DNA from: DASXRA01 sp963737425
GTDB lineage: Bacteria > Actinomycetota > Actinomycetes > Mycobacteriales > Jatrophihabitantaceae
Assembly (NCBI GenBank): GCA_963737425.1
Contig: CAVTSX010000010.1
Coordinates: forward strand, 1,240,001-1,304,000
Reading direction: 5' to 3'
Length of the DNA: 64,000 nt
Shown one piece after another: positions 34,124-43,149 of the stretch (position 1 is the first letter of the stretch; each line of letters starts with the position of its first letter). The translations under genes were made by a program, and so were the position numbers. Below the pieces are notes generated by a model. That model saw only the letters and a list, made by a program, of their open reading frames with translations. It did not search any database and was not told where the DNA came from.

Positions 34124-35080
34124 TCAGAGCGCGCCGAGCAGGTCGGCCTCGATGGCAGTGCCCGGCTGGCCGCCACGCTCGGCGAGATCGCGCATTGCCC
34201 GCTGCACCAGTTCGTTCGCCGGAGTGGGAATCGCGTGCAGGCGGCCGAGCAGCACGACTTCGCCATTGAGGTAGTCGGTTTCGATGCTCCCGGTTGCCCG
34301 GCGGAGGCTCTGCCAGGCCGAGCCGCCCTCGCGGGGCACGACGACCTCGGAACCAGGCCCACCCGGCTGCACCGTATCTTGCGCCGGCGGCAGTGCCAGC
34401 CCGGCCGCGCGCAGGCAGCGTTCGCCCTCGGCCAGTACGAGATCGGCCAACCGCCCCCCACGCGCCTGCGGACCGCACAGCGCTTCGATGCCGGTGAAGA
34501 GGTTGACCAGCAGTTTGGCGTGCTTGTAAGGCATTACATCGGCCCGAACCGCAACGGAGAAGGACGCCTTCTCGACGCTGGCTGCCAGGTCGGCGAGGAA
34601 CGGGTCCGGCTGCACGGTACGCGGGTACCCGCCGACCTGGAGCGTGCCCACGATCGGCGCGCTGTGTGCCACGACGACACCCGGTTCCAGATGGCTGGCC
34701 AGCAGCGTGACGCTCACGCCGTAGACGTGAGGGAACAGTCGTAGTGCCTGGCGCTCGTTGTCTATGCCGTTCTGCGCGCAGACGATGCGCACGTCGGCGG
34801 GCGCCGAACGCACGAGGGTGTCGAGCGCCGCGGCGGTCTGTTGCGACTTCACGGCCAGCACGACGACGTCACCGGCACGGACTCCCAGTCCGGCGGGGTC
34901 GGAGTCTGCCTCAATGTCGAACACGTGGGTTCCGGCGCCGTCGATCAAAGTGAGGCCGTGCTGCTGAATTGCCCGAAGGTGCGAGCCACGTGCGACGAGC
35001 GTGACATCCTCGCCGGCCTGGTGCAGCTTCGCGCCCAGCACGCCGCCGATCGCTCCCGAACCGACGATGCACCATCTCAT
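34124..35080 (-). CDS. 2-dehydropantoate 2-reductase family
   Basis: 318 residues. The NADPH-binding N-terminus CIVGSGAIGGVLGAKLHQAG (4-23), Ser/Arg-type cofactor turn VARGSHLRAIQ, the VKSQQT loop (~78) and the catalytic-Lys region MPYKHAKLLVN (~185-195) match ApbA/PanE proteins. The reaction reduces ketopantoate in coenzyme A synthesis, but actinobacteria have several paralogues with other 2-keto acid substrates. Stands alone, 4 bp from the convergent repair operon. Confidence 0.87.
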   Translation of the reverse strand: MRWCIVGSGAIGGVLGAKLHQAGEDVTLVARGSHLRAIQQHGLTLIDGAGTHVFDIEADSDPAGLGVRAGDVVVLAVKSQQTAAALDTLVRSAPADVRIVCAQNGIDNERQALRLFPHVYGVSVTLLASHLEPGVVVAHSAPIVGTLQVGGYPRTVQPDPFLADLAASVEKASFSVAVRADVMPYKHAKLLVNLFTGIEALCGPQARGGRLADLVLAEGERCLRAAGLALPPAQDTVQPGGPGSEVVVPREGGSAWQSLRRATGSIETDYLNGEVVLLGRLHAIPTPANELVQRAMRDLAERGGQPGTAIEADLLGAL

Positions 35081-35191
35081 GACGTTGCGAGCCTATCGGT
35101 CAGAATTCGGCTGCCGTTCACGGCCCGCTTTCTTGAGCAACACACCGATCCGGTCGATATTCGCCACGGAGCGTCTGTTGATCTCAACGAG

Positions 35192-35566
35192 TCAGGCGTC
35201 GGCCTGCGCGTCGTAGGCGATACGAGCGGCCTCAATCTGGGCGACATGATCATCGCTCCAGTTGATGAAGGTCTGCGTGGCGGCGAAGAGCGTCTCGCCC
35301 ATCGGGCTCAGGGCGTACTCGACGTGCGGCGGCATGACCTGGCGGACCGTGCGGGTAATCATGCCGTCGCGTTCGAGTCCGCGCAGTGTCACGGTCAGCA
35401 TGCGCTGGCTGATGCCTTCGATGTTGCGCCTGAGTTCGGTGAAACGGGCACTTCCCTGCCCGAGGTAGGCGATGACGTACAGCGACCACTTGTCGCCGAT
35501 CCGATCGAGGATGTCGCGAGCCCGGCACTGGCTCGGCGGCGGCACGCGCGAACGCAGGTCGGTCAC
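35192..35566 (-). CDS. HxlR-family transcriptional regulator
   Basis: 124 residues from GTG 35566, which has GGAGGGAA just upstream; longer starts lack a site. The HxlR winged helix is clear: CRARDILDRIGDKWSLYVIAYLGQGSARFTELRRNIEGISQRML (split ~15-58), then RGLERDGMITRTV. These proteins sense electrophiles, oxidants or metabolites. Divergent from the yceI-type gene over 143 bp with a GTTCC-N13-GGAAC dyad between, so it probably controls that gene and itself. Confidence 0.9.
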   Translation of the reverse strand: MTDLRSRVPPPSQCRARDILDRIGDKWSLYVIAYLGQGSARFTELRRNIEGISQRMLTVTLRGLERDGMITRTVRQVMPPHVEYALSPMGETLFAATQTFINWSDDHVAQIEAARIAYDAQADA

Positions 35567-35644
35567 GGTTCCCTCCAGATAACCGAGGCACTTCAAAGTG
35601 CCGGATTGCCCTCGACGCCGCACCTATCTGACGATGTGCGTGCA

Positions 35645-35667
35645 GTTCCCAAACGATACCTAGGAAC
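35645..35667. promoter_or_regulatory. Candidate operator GTTCC-N13-GGAAC
   Basis: Inverted repeat (35645-35649, 35663-35667) in the HxlR/YceI divergent promoter, 43 bp before the yceI-type ATG. A short site with some chance of random occurrence. Confidence 0.4.
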
Positions 35668-35709
35668 TGATGAGAACCACTAATGCAAAACCGCAACCGC
35701 AGGAGCGTC

Positions 35710-36267
35710 ATGACCAGCACCGAACTGCACATCCCCGGCTACGTCACCGGCACCTGGACCATCGACCCGGTCCATTCCCACGTCGGATTCGTGATCAAAC
35801 ACATGATGGTGAGCAAGGTCCGTGGCCAGTTCACGTCCTTCTCCGGCACGATCACGACGGCTGCCGAACTGCTCGACTCAACGGTCACCGCCTCGATCGA
35901 CGTCACGTCGGTCGACACCAGCAACGCCATGCGCGACGACCACGTTCGCTCGGCCGACTTCTTCGACGCCGAGCACCACCCGGCTCTGACCTTCACGTCC
36001 ACCGGCGTACGCGGAGTCGGTGACCGGTACTGCATCGACGGTCAACTGACCATCCGCGGCGTCACCAGGCCAGTGACCCTGAGCGCCGAGGCGCCCGAGT
36101 TCGGCGTCGGCCCGGACGGCGGCGTCAAGGCCGGATTCTCCGCGACGGCCGAGATCAACCGCACCGACTTCGGGGTCAGCTACAACGGGCCGATTCCCGG
36201 CGGCGGGATGGCACTCGGCGAGAAGGTGCAGATCATCCTGGAACTCGAGGCCGACCGCGACGAATAA
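35710..36267 (+). CDS. YceI-family lipid-binding-like protein
   Basis: 185 residues from ATG 35710 (AGGAG five bases upstream). The lipocalin-like YceI fold is marked by WTIDPVHSHVGFVIKHMMVSKV (split ~14-35), the DVTSVDTSNAMRDDHVRSADFFD block (~62-84), LTIRGVTRPVTL and INRTDFGVSYNGP. There is no signal peptide, so it is the cytoplasmic type. YceI proteins bind isoprenoid chains; the role in actinobacteria is unclear. Confidence 0.92.
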   Translation: MTSTELHIPGYVTGTWTIDPVHSHVGFVIKHMMVSKVRGQFTSFSGTITTAAELLDSTVTASIDVTSVDTSNAMRDDHVRSADFFDAEHHPALTFTSTGVRGVGDRYCIDGQLTIRGVTRPVTLSAEAPEFGVGPDGGVKAGFSATAEINRTDFGVSYNGPIPGGGMALGEKVQIILELEADRDE

Positions 36268-36279
36268 CGGCCCAGCTCA

Positions 36280-37557
36280 TCATGAGCTCGCAGGCTCGGC
36301 ACAGCCGGCGACGGCCAGAGCCGGCTGACCGGGCGCGGCGCCCGGGACGGCCACCCGCGGAAAGGTGCCCCGCGCCGCCAGGACGATGATCGCCGCGGCG
36401 GCGGCCACCACTGCGGCGAACATCGGGACGTCACCGAGGCGCCCGGCCGTCACGAACCGATCGCCGATGAACGCGCCGCTGCTGATGCCGATCTGGAAGG
36501 CGACGACATACGCGGCTGAGGCCGCGTCCTGCGCGTGGGGCGCCACCCGCAGGATCGCGGCCTGCAACGAGACCGGGATCGCAGTGAACCCGGCGCCCCA
36601 CACGAGAACCGCGATGACTGTGGCGAAACCGCCGTGCGCGAGGCTCAACACGGCCATCGCCGCCGCAATCGCGAGGACCGATCCGGAAAGGGCCGAGCCC
36701 GGACGCCGGTCGACGACGCGGCCCACGAGCATGTTGCCGAGTAGACCGACCAGTCCGTAGCCGAGCAGCAGCGCGCTGAGCGCCATTCCGTCGAGCCCAC
36801 CGTTGCTGCGTACAAGGGGGGCGACGTAGGTGTAGGCCGCGAACTGGCCGACGACCACGACCACGGTGACCGCGCACACCGCAAGGACGGCCGGCGATCC
36901 GATGATGGTTGTCGCGGCGCGCATGCGCGTCCTCACTCCCGACGCGAGATCGCCGGGCAGCGCGGGCAGTTCCGGCAGCACTCTCAGCAGCGCGGCCGTG
37001 CTCAGTACGCCGGCGACCGCGAGCGCTGCGAACGCGGTCCGCCATCCGGCCAGTTGGCCGAGGGCTGTGCCGAGCGGCACGCCGAGCACGAGTGCCGCCG
37101 CGTTGCCGACGAACACCAGGGAGGTGACGCGACCGGCTTGGCCGGGCGGGGCGAGGCGGGCGGCCGCGGGTGCGATCGCCGACCAGAACACGCCGTGGGC
37201 CAGCGCGCACAGCAGCCGACTGGCGACCAGGGCGGGAAACGTCGGCGCCAGGGCGGCGGCGAACTGCGAGATCGCGAAGACCGCAACCAGAGCGGCGATC
37301 AGCCGATGGCGAGGCATGCGCATGGTCAAGGCCGTCAGTGGGATCGTTGTGGCTGCCGCGACAGCCGCGTAGCTCGTCAGCAGCAGGCCGACATCGCCTT
37401 CGCTGACCGACAGACCGTTGGCGATCTGGGGCAGCAGGCCGACCGGCAGCGTCTCGGCCGTGACGTAGACGAATGAGGAGGTGGCAAGGACGGCGATGGC
37501 GCCACGATGCATACCGCCGTTCGTCGTCGGCGCAAGGTACTTCCGGCGAAGGGCCAC
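36280..37557 (-). CDS. Major facilitator superfamily exporter (DHA1-like)
   Basis: 425 residues, twelve hydrophobic spans. The first is FVYVTAETLPVGLLPQIANGL (split ~29-49), a signature of AraJ/Bcr-type sugar or drug efflux pumps; R-H-R loop PRHRLIAALVA follows TM2. The GTG at 37557 has GGAGG very close; ATG 37512 is an alternative. Divergent by 43 bp from a ROK regulator that may control it. Confidence 0.88.
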   Translation of the reverse strand: MALRRKYLAPTTNGGMHRGAIAVLATSSFVYVTAETLPVGLLPQIANGLSVSEGDVGLLLTSYAAVAAATTIPLTALTMRMPRHRLIAALVAVFAISQFAAALAPTFPALVASRLLCALAHGVFWSAIAPAAARLAPPGQAGRVTSLVFVGNAAALVLGVPLGTALGQLAGWRTAFAALAVAGVLSTAALLRVLPELPALPGDLASGVRTRMRAATTIIGSPAVLAVCAVTVVVVVGQFAAYTYVAPLVRSNGGLDGMALSALLLGYGLVGLLGNMLVGRVVDRRPGSALSGSVLAIAAAMAVLSLAHGGFATVIAVLVWGAGFTAIPVSLQAAILRVAPHAQDAASAAYVVAFQIGISSGAFIGDRFVTAGRLGDVPMFAAVVAAAAAIIVLAARGTFPRVAVPGAAPGQPALAVAGCAEPASS

Positions 37558-37600
37558 GCCTCCGTATTAAACTCTGCCAACGAGCAATTTAGGGGACTGT

Positions 37601-38734
37601 GTGAGCAGCTTGACTGGACGTGCGGCCGCGCTCCTCGAGGCGGTGCACGCCAACCCGCGGCTGACGCGGGCCGACGCCGCACGCCTGCTCGATATCGGTA
37701 GCGGCGCGGCGACGGAACTCGTCGCCAAGCTCACCGCCGCCGGACTGCTGAGCGAGCGGCCGGCGGCGCCCACCGGCGCGAGGGGGCGGCCCACCACAGT
37801 GCTGGTCGCGCATCCGAAGGGCCCGGTGGTCGCGGCCGTGGCCATCACCCACGAGTCCTGGCAGGTCGACGCCGTCGAGCTCGGCGGTGACGCCATCGCA
37901 TCGGTCGGCGCCCGACACGACGGCCGGGACGGTGCGCAGACCCTGAGCGCGCTTGCCGAGGCCGTTCGGCGGCTCAGGCGGCGCCTGCCCGGGCGGGTAC
38001 GCGGCGTCGGCATATCCGTTCCGGGCACCGTCGTCGCCGGCCGGATTCTTGATGCGACCAACCTGGGTTGGCGTGATCTCGATCTTCGCGCCGTCTGGCC
38101 ACGCGCTGAACTCTTCGTCGCCGACAACGACGCCACCCTGGCCGCACTTGCCGAGTCCTGGCGCGGAGCCGCCCGCGATGCGGCCCTCTCGGTGCACCTG
38201 CGGGTCGAGGCGGGCCTCGGCGGCGGCGTCGTCGACCACGAACGCGTCCTTCGCGGCGCCCGTGGCGTCGCCGGCGAGTTCGGGCACATGCCGTTCGGTG
38301 ACGCCGGTATCGCGTGTCCGTGTGGTGCGCACGGCTGCTGGGGCACGGCTGTTGACGGCACGGCACTGGCCCGTCTGCTGCGCCATCGCAAGCCCCGCGA
38401 CCCGATCAGCTACGCCCGCCGGGTCATTGGCCGCGCAGAGGCCGGCGGACCGGCCGAAGTCGAAGCGGTACGCACTGTCGCTGCCGCCCTCGGTCGAGGC
38501 ATCGCCGGCCTCGTCAATGGCCTGGACCCTGACCTCGTCACTCTCGGCGGTCTGGGCGCCGATCTGCGGGCCATCGCCGGCGAGCCCTTGCGCCACGCGT
38601 ATCGCGAAGGGCTGATGAACTTCCGGCGATCGAGCCCGCCGCCGGTGGTAGCGGCAACGCTCGGGGAGGCCGGCCCCCTCGTCGGAGCCGCCGAGGAAGT
38701 CTGGTCGCGACTGTGGCCGCAACTGCAGATCTGA
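37601..38734 (+). CDS. ROK-family regulator (winged helix plus sugar-kinase fold)
   Basis: 377 residues from GTG 37601. N-terminal wHTH (~8-55: LEAVHANPRLTRADAARLL...AATELVAKLTAAGLL) precedes a ROK ASKHA domain: GVGISVPGTVV (~135), FVADNDATLAALAES (~172-186), EFGHMPFGD (~228) and the zinc site CPCGAHGCWG (~243-252). Such proteins repress sugar genes and release DNA on sugar binding. The divergent MFS gene is the obvious target. Confidence 0.9.
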   Translation: MSSLTGRAAALLEAVHANPRLTRADAARLLDIGSGAATELVAKLTAAGLLSERPAAPTGARGRPTTVLVAHPKGPVVAAVAITHESWQVDAVELGGDAIASVGARHDGRDGAQTLSALAEAVRRLRRRLPGRVRGVGISVPGTVVAGRILDATNLGWRDLDLRAVWPRAELFVADNDATLAALAESWRGAARDAALSVHLRVEAGLGGGVVDHERVLRGARGVAGEFGHMPFGDAGIACPCGAHGCWGTAVDGTALARLLRHRKPRDPISYARRVIGRAEAGGPAEVEAVRTVAAALGRGIAGLVNGLDPDLVTLGGLGADLRAIAGEPLRHAYREGLMNFRRSSPPPVVAATLGEAGPLVGAAEEVWSRLWPQLQI

Positions 38735-38746
38735 GCGCCGGAGCCG

Positions 38747-38923
38747 TTACCGAATGCTGAGGACGGTCGTCGGCGTGGTTACGGGCTTGAGGGTCGGTCG
38801 CTCGGCCCCCGGAATCGCACGCAAGGCGAAGTAGACGACGACGACCGCTATCACGGTGATGACCACCGCGAACGCGAACTGCCGCGACGACGGGGTGCCG
38901 CGATGTCGGCCGCGTAACGACAC
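38747..38923 (-). CDS. Small single-span membrane protein
   Basis: 58 residues from GTG 38923 (AGGGTG upstream; GTG 38932 or 38980 are alternatives). One strong hydrophobic span FAFAVVITVIAVVVVYFAL near the middle is followed by a Pro/Thr-rich tail TLKPVTTPTTVLSIR. No family recognised; it may be a small membrane subunit or anchor. Downstream of and convergent with the ROK gene. Confidence 0.5.
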   Translation of the reverse strand: MSLRGRHRGTPSSRQFAFAVVITVIAVVVVYFALRAIPGAERPTLKPVTTPTTVLSIR

Positions 38924-39074
38924 GCCCGGCACCCTATGTCGACCGCCGCCCCCACCGCGAAGGCGCCCTGACCGGAGCACACATGAACCGAACCGGATGC
39001 GCCGGATTCTGGAATCACACGCGTGTCGGCAGCGGATCGGCCCCGTGTACGCTGACTTCGCTTTAGGACGTCCC

Positions 39075-39146
39075 GGGCGATTAGCTCAGCGGGAGAGCAC
39101 TGCCTTCACACGGCAGGGGTCACTGGTTCGATCCCAGTATCGCCCA
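39075..39146 (+). tRNA. tRNA-Val (anticodon CAC)
   Basis: Full cloverleaf: acceptor GGGCGAT/ATCGCCC, D arm GCTCAGCGGGAGAGC, anticodon stem CTGCC/GGCAG with loop TTCACAC (CAC reads GTG codons), T arm ACTGG-TTCGATC-CCAGT, discriminator A at 39146. The 3' CCA is not encoded (CCC follows). Confidence 0.97.
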
Positions 39147-39153
39147 CCCACTA

Positions 39154-39187
39154 CAGGCCCCGGATTCCGGGCCTGCGTCATTCTTTC
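39154..39187 (+). terminator. Likely intrinsic terminator of tRNA-Val
   Basis: A 7-bp stem CAGGCCC / GGGCCTG (39154-39160, 39169-39175) with an 8-base loop, followed by a T-rich stretch CATTCTTTCT. Well placed 8 bp after the tRNA. Confidence 0.6.
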
Positions 39188-39198
39188 TCATCAGCAGT

Positions 39199-39666
39199 TT
39201 GCGAGTGCCTGCCCTCCGCAGCCCGGATCGTCCACGGCTGCTACAGAGGGAACCCTGGCGGCTGTACTTCGCGGTCATGGTCGATGATCAGCCGGTCGGG
39301 ATGCAGGACCTCATCGGGGTCAGCTTCGCCACCTTCGGAACGGTCACGACGTTCTCCTGGCTCTCTGCCGACCACCGCGGCCGCGGACTCGGGCATGAGA
39401 TGCGCGAAGCCGTCCTGCACTTCGCGTTCGACGGCCTCGGGGCGAAGGAAGCAACCAGCGACGCCTTCGTGGACAACCATGGCTCCAACGCGATCTCGCG
39501 AGGCCTCGGCTACGAGCCCGACGGGTCCGACCGGGCGACGCGGCAAGGCGAGCCCACCCCGTTGAACCTGTGGCGTTTGACCAGGCACACCTGGGAACAG
39601 CACCGCAGAGACAACATTCGGCTCCACAACGTCGAGGCTTGCCGGGCGCTCCTACCTTTGTCCTGA
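39199..39666 (+). pseudogene. Truncated GNAT acetyltransferase remnant
   Basis: From about 39260 the frame reads as the core and C-terminus of a RimJ/RimL-like GNAT: RLYFAVMVDDQPVGMQDL, then WLSADHRGRGLGHEMREAVLHFAF with the acetyl-CoA loop RGRGLG, then NHGSNAISRGLGYEPDG. The expected N-terminal ~60 residues (helix-strand before the QPVG strand) are missing; the 20 residues in front are unrelated (MRVPALRSPDRP...). It begins only 50 bp after the tRNA-Val, so it looks like debris left by an integration or deletion there. It might still be a short active protein. Confidence 0.55.
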
Positions 39667-40021
39667 AGCGGCAGATCGCGCTGCACCGAAACGTCCACTT
39701 CTCGGCTGAGCGAGCGAATCGTGCGCGTGCCCGTTGCGTGCACCTGGCGATCGCCTGGGCACCATCGGGACAGCGGTCGTGGCCGCGGCCGGGCTGTTTG
39801 CGAGCTTGCGGATCAACAAGCGGCACCGCCGCGACCGAGCCGACCAAGAAGCCAAGGACGATCTGAACGCAGCCGTCGCAGCTTGCCGTTCTCGGCCGGC
39901 CACGTACCCGGGCGCTTCAATCACTCGACCGCGATCGTGTCCAGCATGCGACAGACCAGATGGCGTTTGCAGGCGCACCTCGCTCCGACCCGGCGCGCGA
40001 GACTGACACGCTCTGCTAGCG
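39667..40021. other. 355-bp non-coding stretch with possible gene debris
   Basis: A 90-codon plus frame (39734-40006) contains TIGTAVVAAAGLFASLRINKR then a charged RHRRDRADQEAKDDLN segment, reminiscent of a membrane-anchor plus coiled-coil phage or hypothetical gene, but the rest is Arg/Pro-rich nonsense. No intact gene seen. Confidence 0.4.
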
Positions 40022-40492
40022 CTACCTCGGTGGACGGGCGTCGAGTGGTAGAGGCCGATCGGCCACGACGCGCTTCATCACGAGCGTGGAGTTGAGGCGC
40101 AAGACACCGGGCAGCGCGGCGAGGGTGTCGTCCTCGAGAGCGGCGTAGTCGTTGAGGTCTACGGTGACGACGCGCAGCAGGTAGTCAGGGTCTCCGAACA
40201 GGCGCTGGGCCTGCACCACGTTCGGTATCTGGGCGACGGCCCGCTCGAACCCCAGCAGGGTGTCGCGGTCTTCCTGGCGCATCGTGACGAAGACCAGGGC
40301 TTCGAATGACAGGCCTACAGCCTCGGGGTCGATGCTGGCGCGATAGCCGGTGATCACGCCGCCTCGTTCGAGTTCCCGCAGTCGGCGGTGGCATGGCGAC
40401 AGGCTGAGTCCGACCTTGGCCGCCAGGTCGGTGACGGTCAGCCTGCCGTCCTCCTGAAGCTCAGCAAGAATCTTCCTGTCAATGGCGTCCAC
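40022..40492 (-). CDS. Lrp/AsnC-family regulator
   Basis: 156 residues from GTG 40492 (an earlier in-frame start at 40543 is possible). Residues 1-60 are the AsnC HTH (AIDRKILAELQEDGRLTVTDLAAKVGLSLSPCHRRLRELE split); the C-terminal RAM domain (~70-145) includes DYLLRVVTVDLNDYAALEDD. It senses an amino acid. Divergent from the M20 hydrolase across 119 bp, suggesting that gene is its target. Confidence 0.92.
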   Translation of the reverse strand: MDAIDRKILAELQEDGRLTVTDLAAKVGLSLSPCHRRLRELERGGVITGYRASIDPEAVGLSFEALVFVTMRQEDRDTLLGFERAVAQIPNVVQAQRLFGDPDYLLRVVTVDLNDYAALEDDTLAALPGVLRLNSTLVMKRVVADRPLPLDARPPR

Positions 40493-40611
40493 AGCGTCGA
40501 GTCTTCCACGGAAGCTGATCGATCCCGCAAGAGTTGGAAGCATATATCGACGTGATCGGCATAGCCTTCTCGGAAAGCCATCGAACGCAGGACGATACGA
40601 GGAGACCCGCT

Positions 40612-41832
40612 ATGCCCAACCAGACCGAGCAGGCTGCAGCCGTGCAGGCCTGGATCGACGACCATGCGGAAGACATGGCGAAGCTGCTGATCCGCTTGGT
40701 AGCCGTCGAGTCGGAGAATCCACCCGGCCGCAACCTCGCGGAGTGCGCCGAGGTCCTGCGCGAGGAGATGGACCGCCTCGGCCTCCGCCCGGAAGTCCTC
40801 GAGATCGAGGCGTCGGGCACGATCGAGGACCCCCGGATCGTGCGTGGCACGGTCGGCGAAGGGCAGCAACTGATCTATTTCCACGGCCATTTCGACGTCG
40901 TCCCGGTGCAGGATCGGGCCCAGTTCACCGCGCGGCGCGTCGACGGCAAGATCATCGGACGCGGCACCGCCGACATGAAGGGCGGCATCGTCAGCATGCT
41001 CTACGGCGCGGCCGCGGCGAAGGAACTCGGTCTGCTCGGCGACGGCCGAATCGTCATTCACCTTGTGTGCGACGAGGAAACCGGTAGCGCCGTCGGTTCC
41101 GGGTACCTGCGCGAGCACAACCTCATCGACCCGGCTGCTCTCGCGATGATGACCGCCGAACAGAGTGGCGAGGTCATCTGGAACGCCACCAAGGGCGCTG
41201 TCTCGCTACGCGTCGACGTCCACGGACGACCGATCCACGTCGGCCAGGCGTTCAAGGGTGTCAACTCGTTCCTGCACATGCTCAAGGTCGCCGCCCCGCT
41301 GGAGGCGTACGCCGATGAGATGAGCCGGCGGCACACCAAGTACCCGGTCGGCGAAGGCGAAGCGCCGGGCACGATGGTCGTCGTCGGCGGTCAGTCCGGC
41401 GGCGGATCGAACTTCAACGTCGTCCCCGCACGCACCTACTTCACCGTCGACGGGCGGTTCAACCCGGAAGAAGACCTCGAGGCCGAACTTGGGCGGATCA
41501 CGGACACCATCAACCGCGCTGCGAAAGACGCCGGCGCCGATGTATCGATCCAGGTCGACCAGTTCGCACCCGCGGCGGACACGCCAATTCACAACCACGC
41601 GGCGCAGGTGCTCGGCAACTGCTTCGCGGCCGTCGCCGGTGCCCCGGCCCGATACGAGTTGTGCGCCGGCTGCCTGGACACCCGCTGGTACTCCCAACTC
41701 GGCATCCCCGCCTTCGGCTTCGGCGCCGGCATCTTCGAGGTATCCCACGGCCCGAACGAGTACGTCGAAGAAGACGCCGTCCGACGCGTCGCCGCCGTCT
41801 ACGCCCTGTTCGCGGGACAGCTACTCAGCTGA
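40612..41832 (+). CDS. M20-family ArgE/DapE-like deacylase
   Basis: 406 residues from ATG 40612 (GAGGAG eight bases upstream). Two-metal motifs: YFHGHFDVVP (~86-95), GRGTADMKGG (~119-128, bridging Asp), and CDEETGSAVGSG (~157-168, general-base Glu). A dimerisation domain lies at ~200-310 (PIHVGQAFKGVNS). The enzyme removes acyl groups from N-acyl amino acids or related amides in the cytoplasm; the exact substrate is unknown. Confidence 0.9.
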   Translation: MPNQTEQAAAVQAWIDDHAEDMAKLLIRLVAVESENPPGRNLAECAEVLREEMDRLGLRPEVLEIEASGTIEDPRIVRGTVGEGQQLIYFHGHFDVVPVQDRAQFTARRVDGKIIGRGTADMKGGIVSMLYGAAAAKELGLLGDGRIVIHLVCDEETGSAVGSGYLREHNLIDPAALAMMTAEQSGEVIWNATKGAVSLRVDVHGRPIHVGQAFKGVNSFLHMLKVAAPLEAYADEMSRRHTKYPVGEGEAPGTMVVVGGQSGGGSNFNVVPARTYFTVDGRFNPEEDLEAELGRITDTINRAAKDAGADVSIQVDQFAPAADTPIHNHAAQVLGNCFAAVAGAPARYELCAGCLDTRWYSQLGIPAFGFGAGIFEVSHGPNEYVEEDAVRRVAAVYALFAGQLLS

Positions 41833-41842
41833 GTGCCACGAG

Positions 41843-42400
41843 TCAAGCGCTGATCAGCAAGGCAGGTTCAGCGATCTCGGTTTCGTCCAGGCGCACCGTG
41901 CGGTGATGTGTGACGGTGACGCCGTAGAGCGTCCGGCCCGCCGGCACCGTCGTCGTGAACGCGAAGGTGCAGCGGCCCGCGGAGTCGCTGACGGCGCCGG
42001 TCTTTCCGATGCCGAGCGTGGTGACGGCCAACTTCGAGCCGGTCTCGTCGGAGATGACCACCGCGGCGCCGGCGCGCAGATCGCCGTAGCCCCGGCCACC
42101 CTTGCACGGCCGGTTCGCCGTGCTCCACGCCCGTGCCTCGTCAGGATCGACGAGCGTGAACGTGCCGCGCACGATGATGTCCTTGGCGGTACCGCCGCCG
42201 CGAAATTTGGCAACCGCCGCGCCCGCGACGGCGCCCGCCCCGGCAACAGCGACGATGCCCGCGATCACGAGCGCCCGGACCTTGCGACGTGGCCGAGGGT
42301 GTGCTGGTGCGGCGACGATTGTCCGGTACTCACGCTCGTCCACAACACGCGCTGGGCCAGGTTTTGGCCGTCGACGACGTTCTGCGATGTCGTCGCCCAT
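41843..42400 (-). CDS. Membrane-anchored hypothetical protein
   Basis: 185 residues from ATG 42400 with GGAGG six bases upstream. A basic cytoplasmic start (MGDDIAERRRRPKPGPARV) precedes one span VRALVIAGIVAVAGAGAVAG (~40-59), then an exported domain with two Cys (NRPCKGGRGYGDLRAG and SAGRCTFAFTTTVPAG) and beta strands VVISDETGSKLAVTTLG. The Cys pair could form a disulfide. Resembles secreted actinobacterial proteins of unknown function. Convergent with the M20 gene. Confidence 0.75.
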   Translation of the reverse strand: MGDDIAERRRRPKPGPARVVDEREYRTIVAAPAHPRPRRKVRALVIAGIVAVAGAGAVAGAAVAKFRGGGTAKDIIVRGTFTLVDPDEARAWSTANRPCKGGRGYGDLRAGAAVVISDETGSKLAVTTLGIGKTGAVSDSAGRCTFAFTTTVPAGRTLYGVTVTHHRTVRLDETEIAEPALLISA

Positions 42401-42630
42401 GCGTGCCCTCCCCCGCGATCTCAGCGCAGAGCGTACGCCCGACTTCAGATTTGCGTGAAGTGAGCGTAGCTGCCGGTAGTAAGGACCCATGTATCGGTCC
42501 GATTGGCTGGCCCAGATCACGACATGTCCGGGTTCTGTCGATGCTTGTGCTCGCCATGGCTTCAACCCGAGATTCATCGACCAGCCATGTTCGCTGGTAA
42601 TCCAGGCCCATACCCGCGAGGCTCAGGCAT

Positions 42631-43125
42631 GTGGACGGCCAACCGGAACACAGGTACTCGCGCGAGGAATCCGACGCCACGCGGCTCGACCGCAACTACA
42701 GCGAGTTGCTTCAGGAGTTCCGGGTTGCGCAGACCGGCGTGCAGATCCTGTTTGCGTTCCTGCTGACCATCGCATTCCAGCCGCGGTTCGCATCGCTTTC
42801 CACCTTTCAGCGCAACGTCTATCTCGCGACTCTGGTGTCGGCAGCGACGGCCGCCGTGCTGCTGATCGCACCGGTGGCTGCGCACCGATTGTTCTTCCGG
42901 CTCCGGCTGAAGGACGAACTCGTGACCTTCACCGGACGCCTTGCCGTCGGCGGGCTGATCTTTCTCGTGATCGCCATGCTCGGCGCGGTGCTTCTCAGCG
43001 TCGATATCGCCGTCGGCCCGCTGGCCGCAGCAATCATCACCGCCGCGATCGGCCTGCTGGTTCTCATCGTGTGGTACGTGCTGCCGTCGAGGTTGCGGGC
43101 GATTCGCCGAGGCGAGGAAACCTGA
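42631..43125 (+). CDS. DUF6328-family four-helix membrane protein
   Basis: 164 residues from GTG 42631. The family phrase NYSELLQEFRVAQTGVQILF (22-41) leads into the first of four spans (FAFLLTIAF, ATLVSAATAAVLLIAPVAA, LAVGGLIFLVIAMLGAVLL, IITAAIGLLVLIVWYVLP). No known activity. The cytoplasmic tail is basic. Confidence 0.8.
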   Translation: MDGQPEHRYSREESDATRLDRNYSELLQEFRVAQTGVQILFAFLLTIAFQPRFASLSTFQRNVYLATLVSAATAAVLLIAPVAAHRLFFRLRLKDELVTFTGRLAVGGLIFLVIAMLGAVLLSVDIAVGPLAAAIITAAIGLLVLIVWYVLPSRLRAIRRGEET

Positions 43126-43149
43126 CAGGTCAACCCGACGCGAGACGGC

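Noticed and set aside
39734..40006. 90-codon frame after the truncated GNAT as a gene
   Set aside because: Only a short membrane/charged segment looks protein-like; no ribosome site and the rest is low-complexity.
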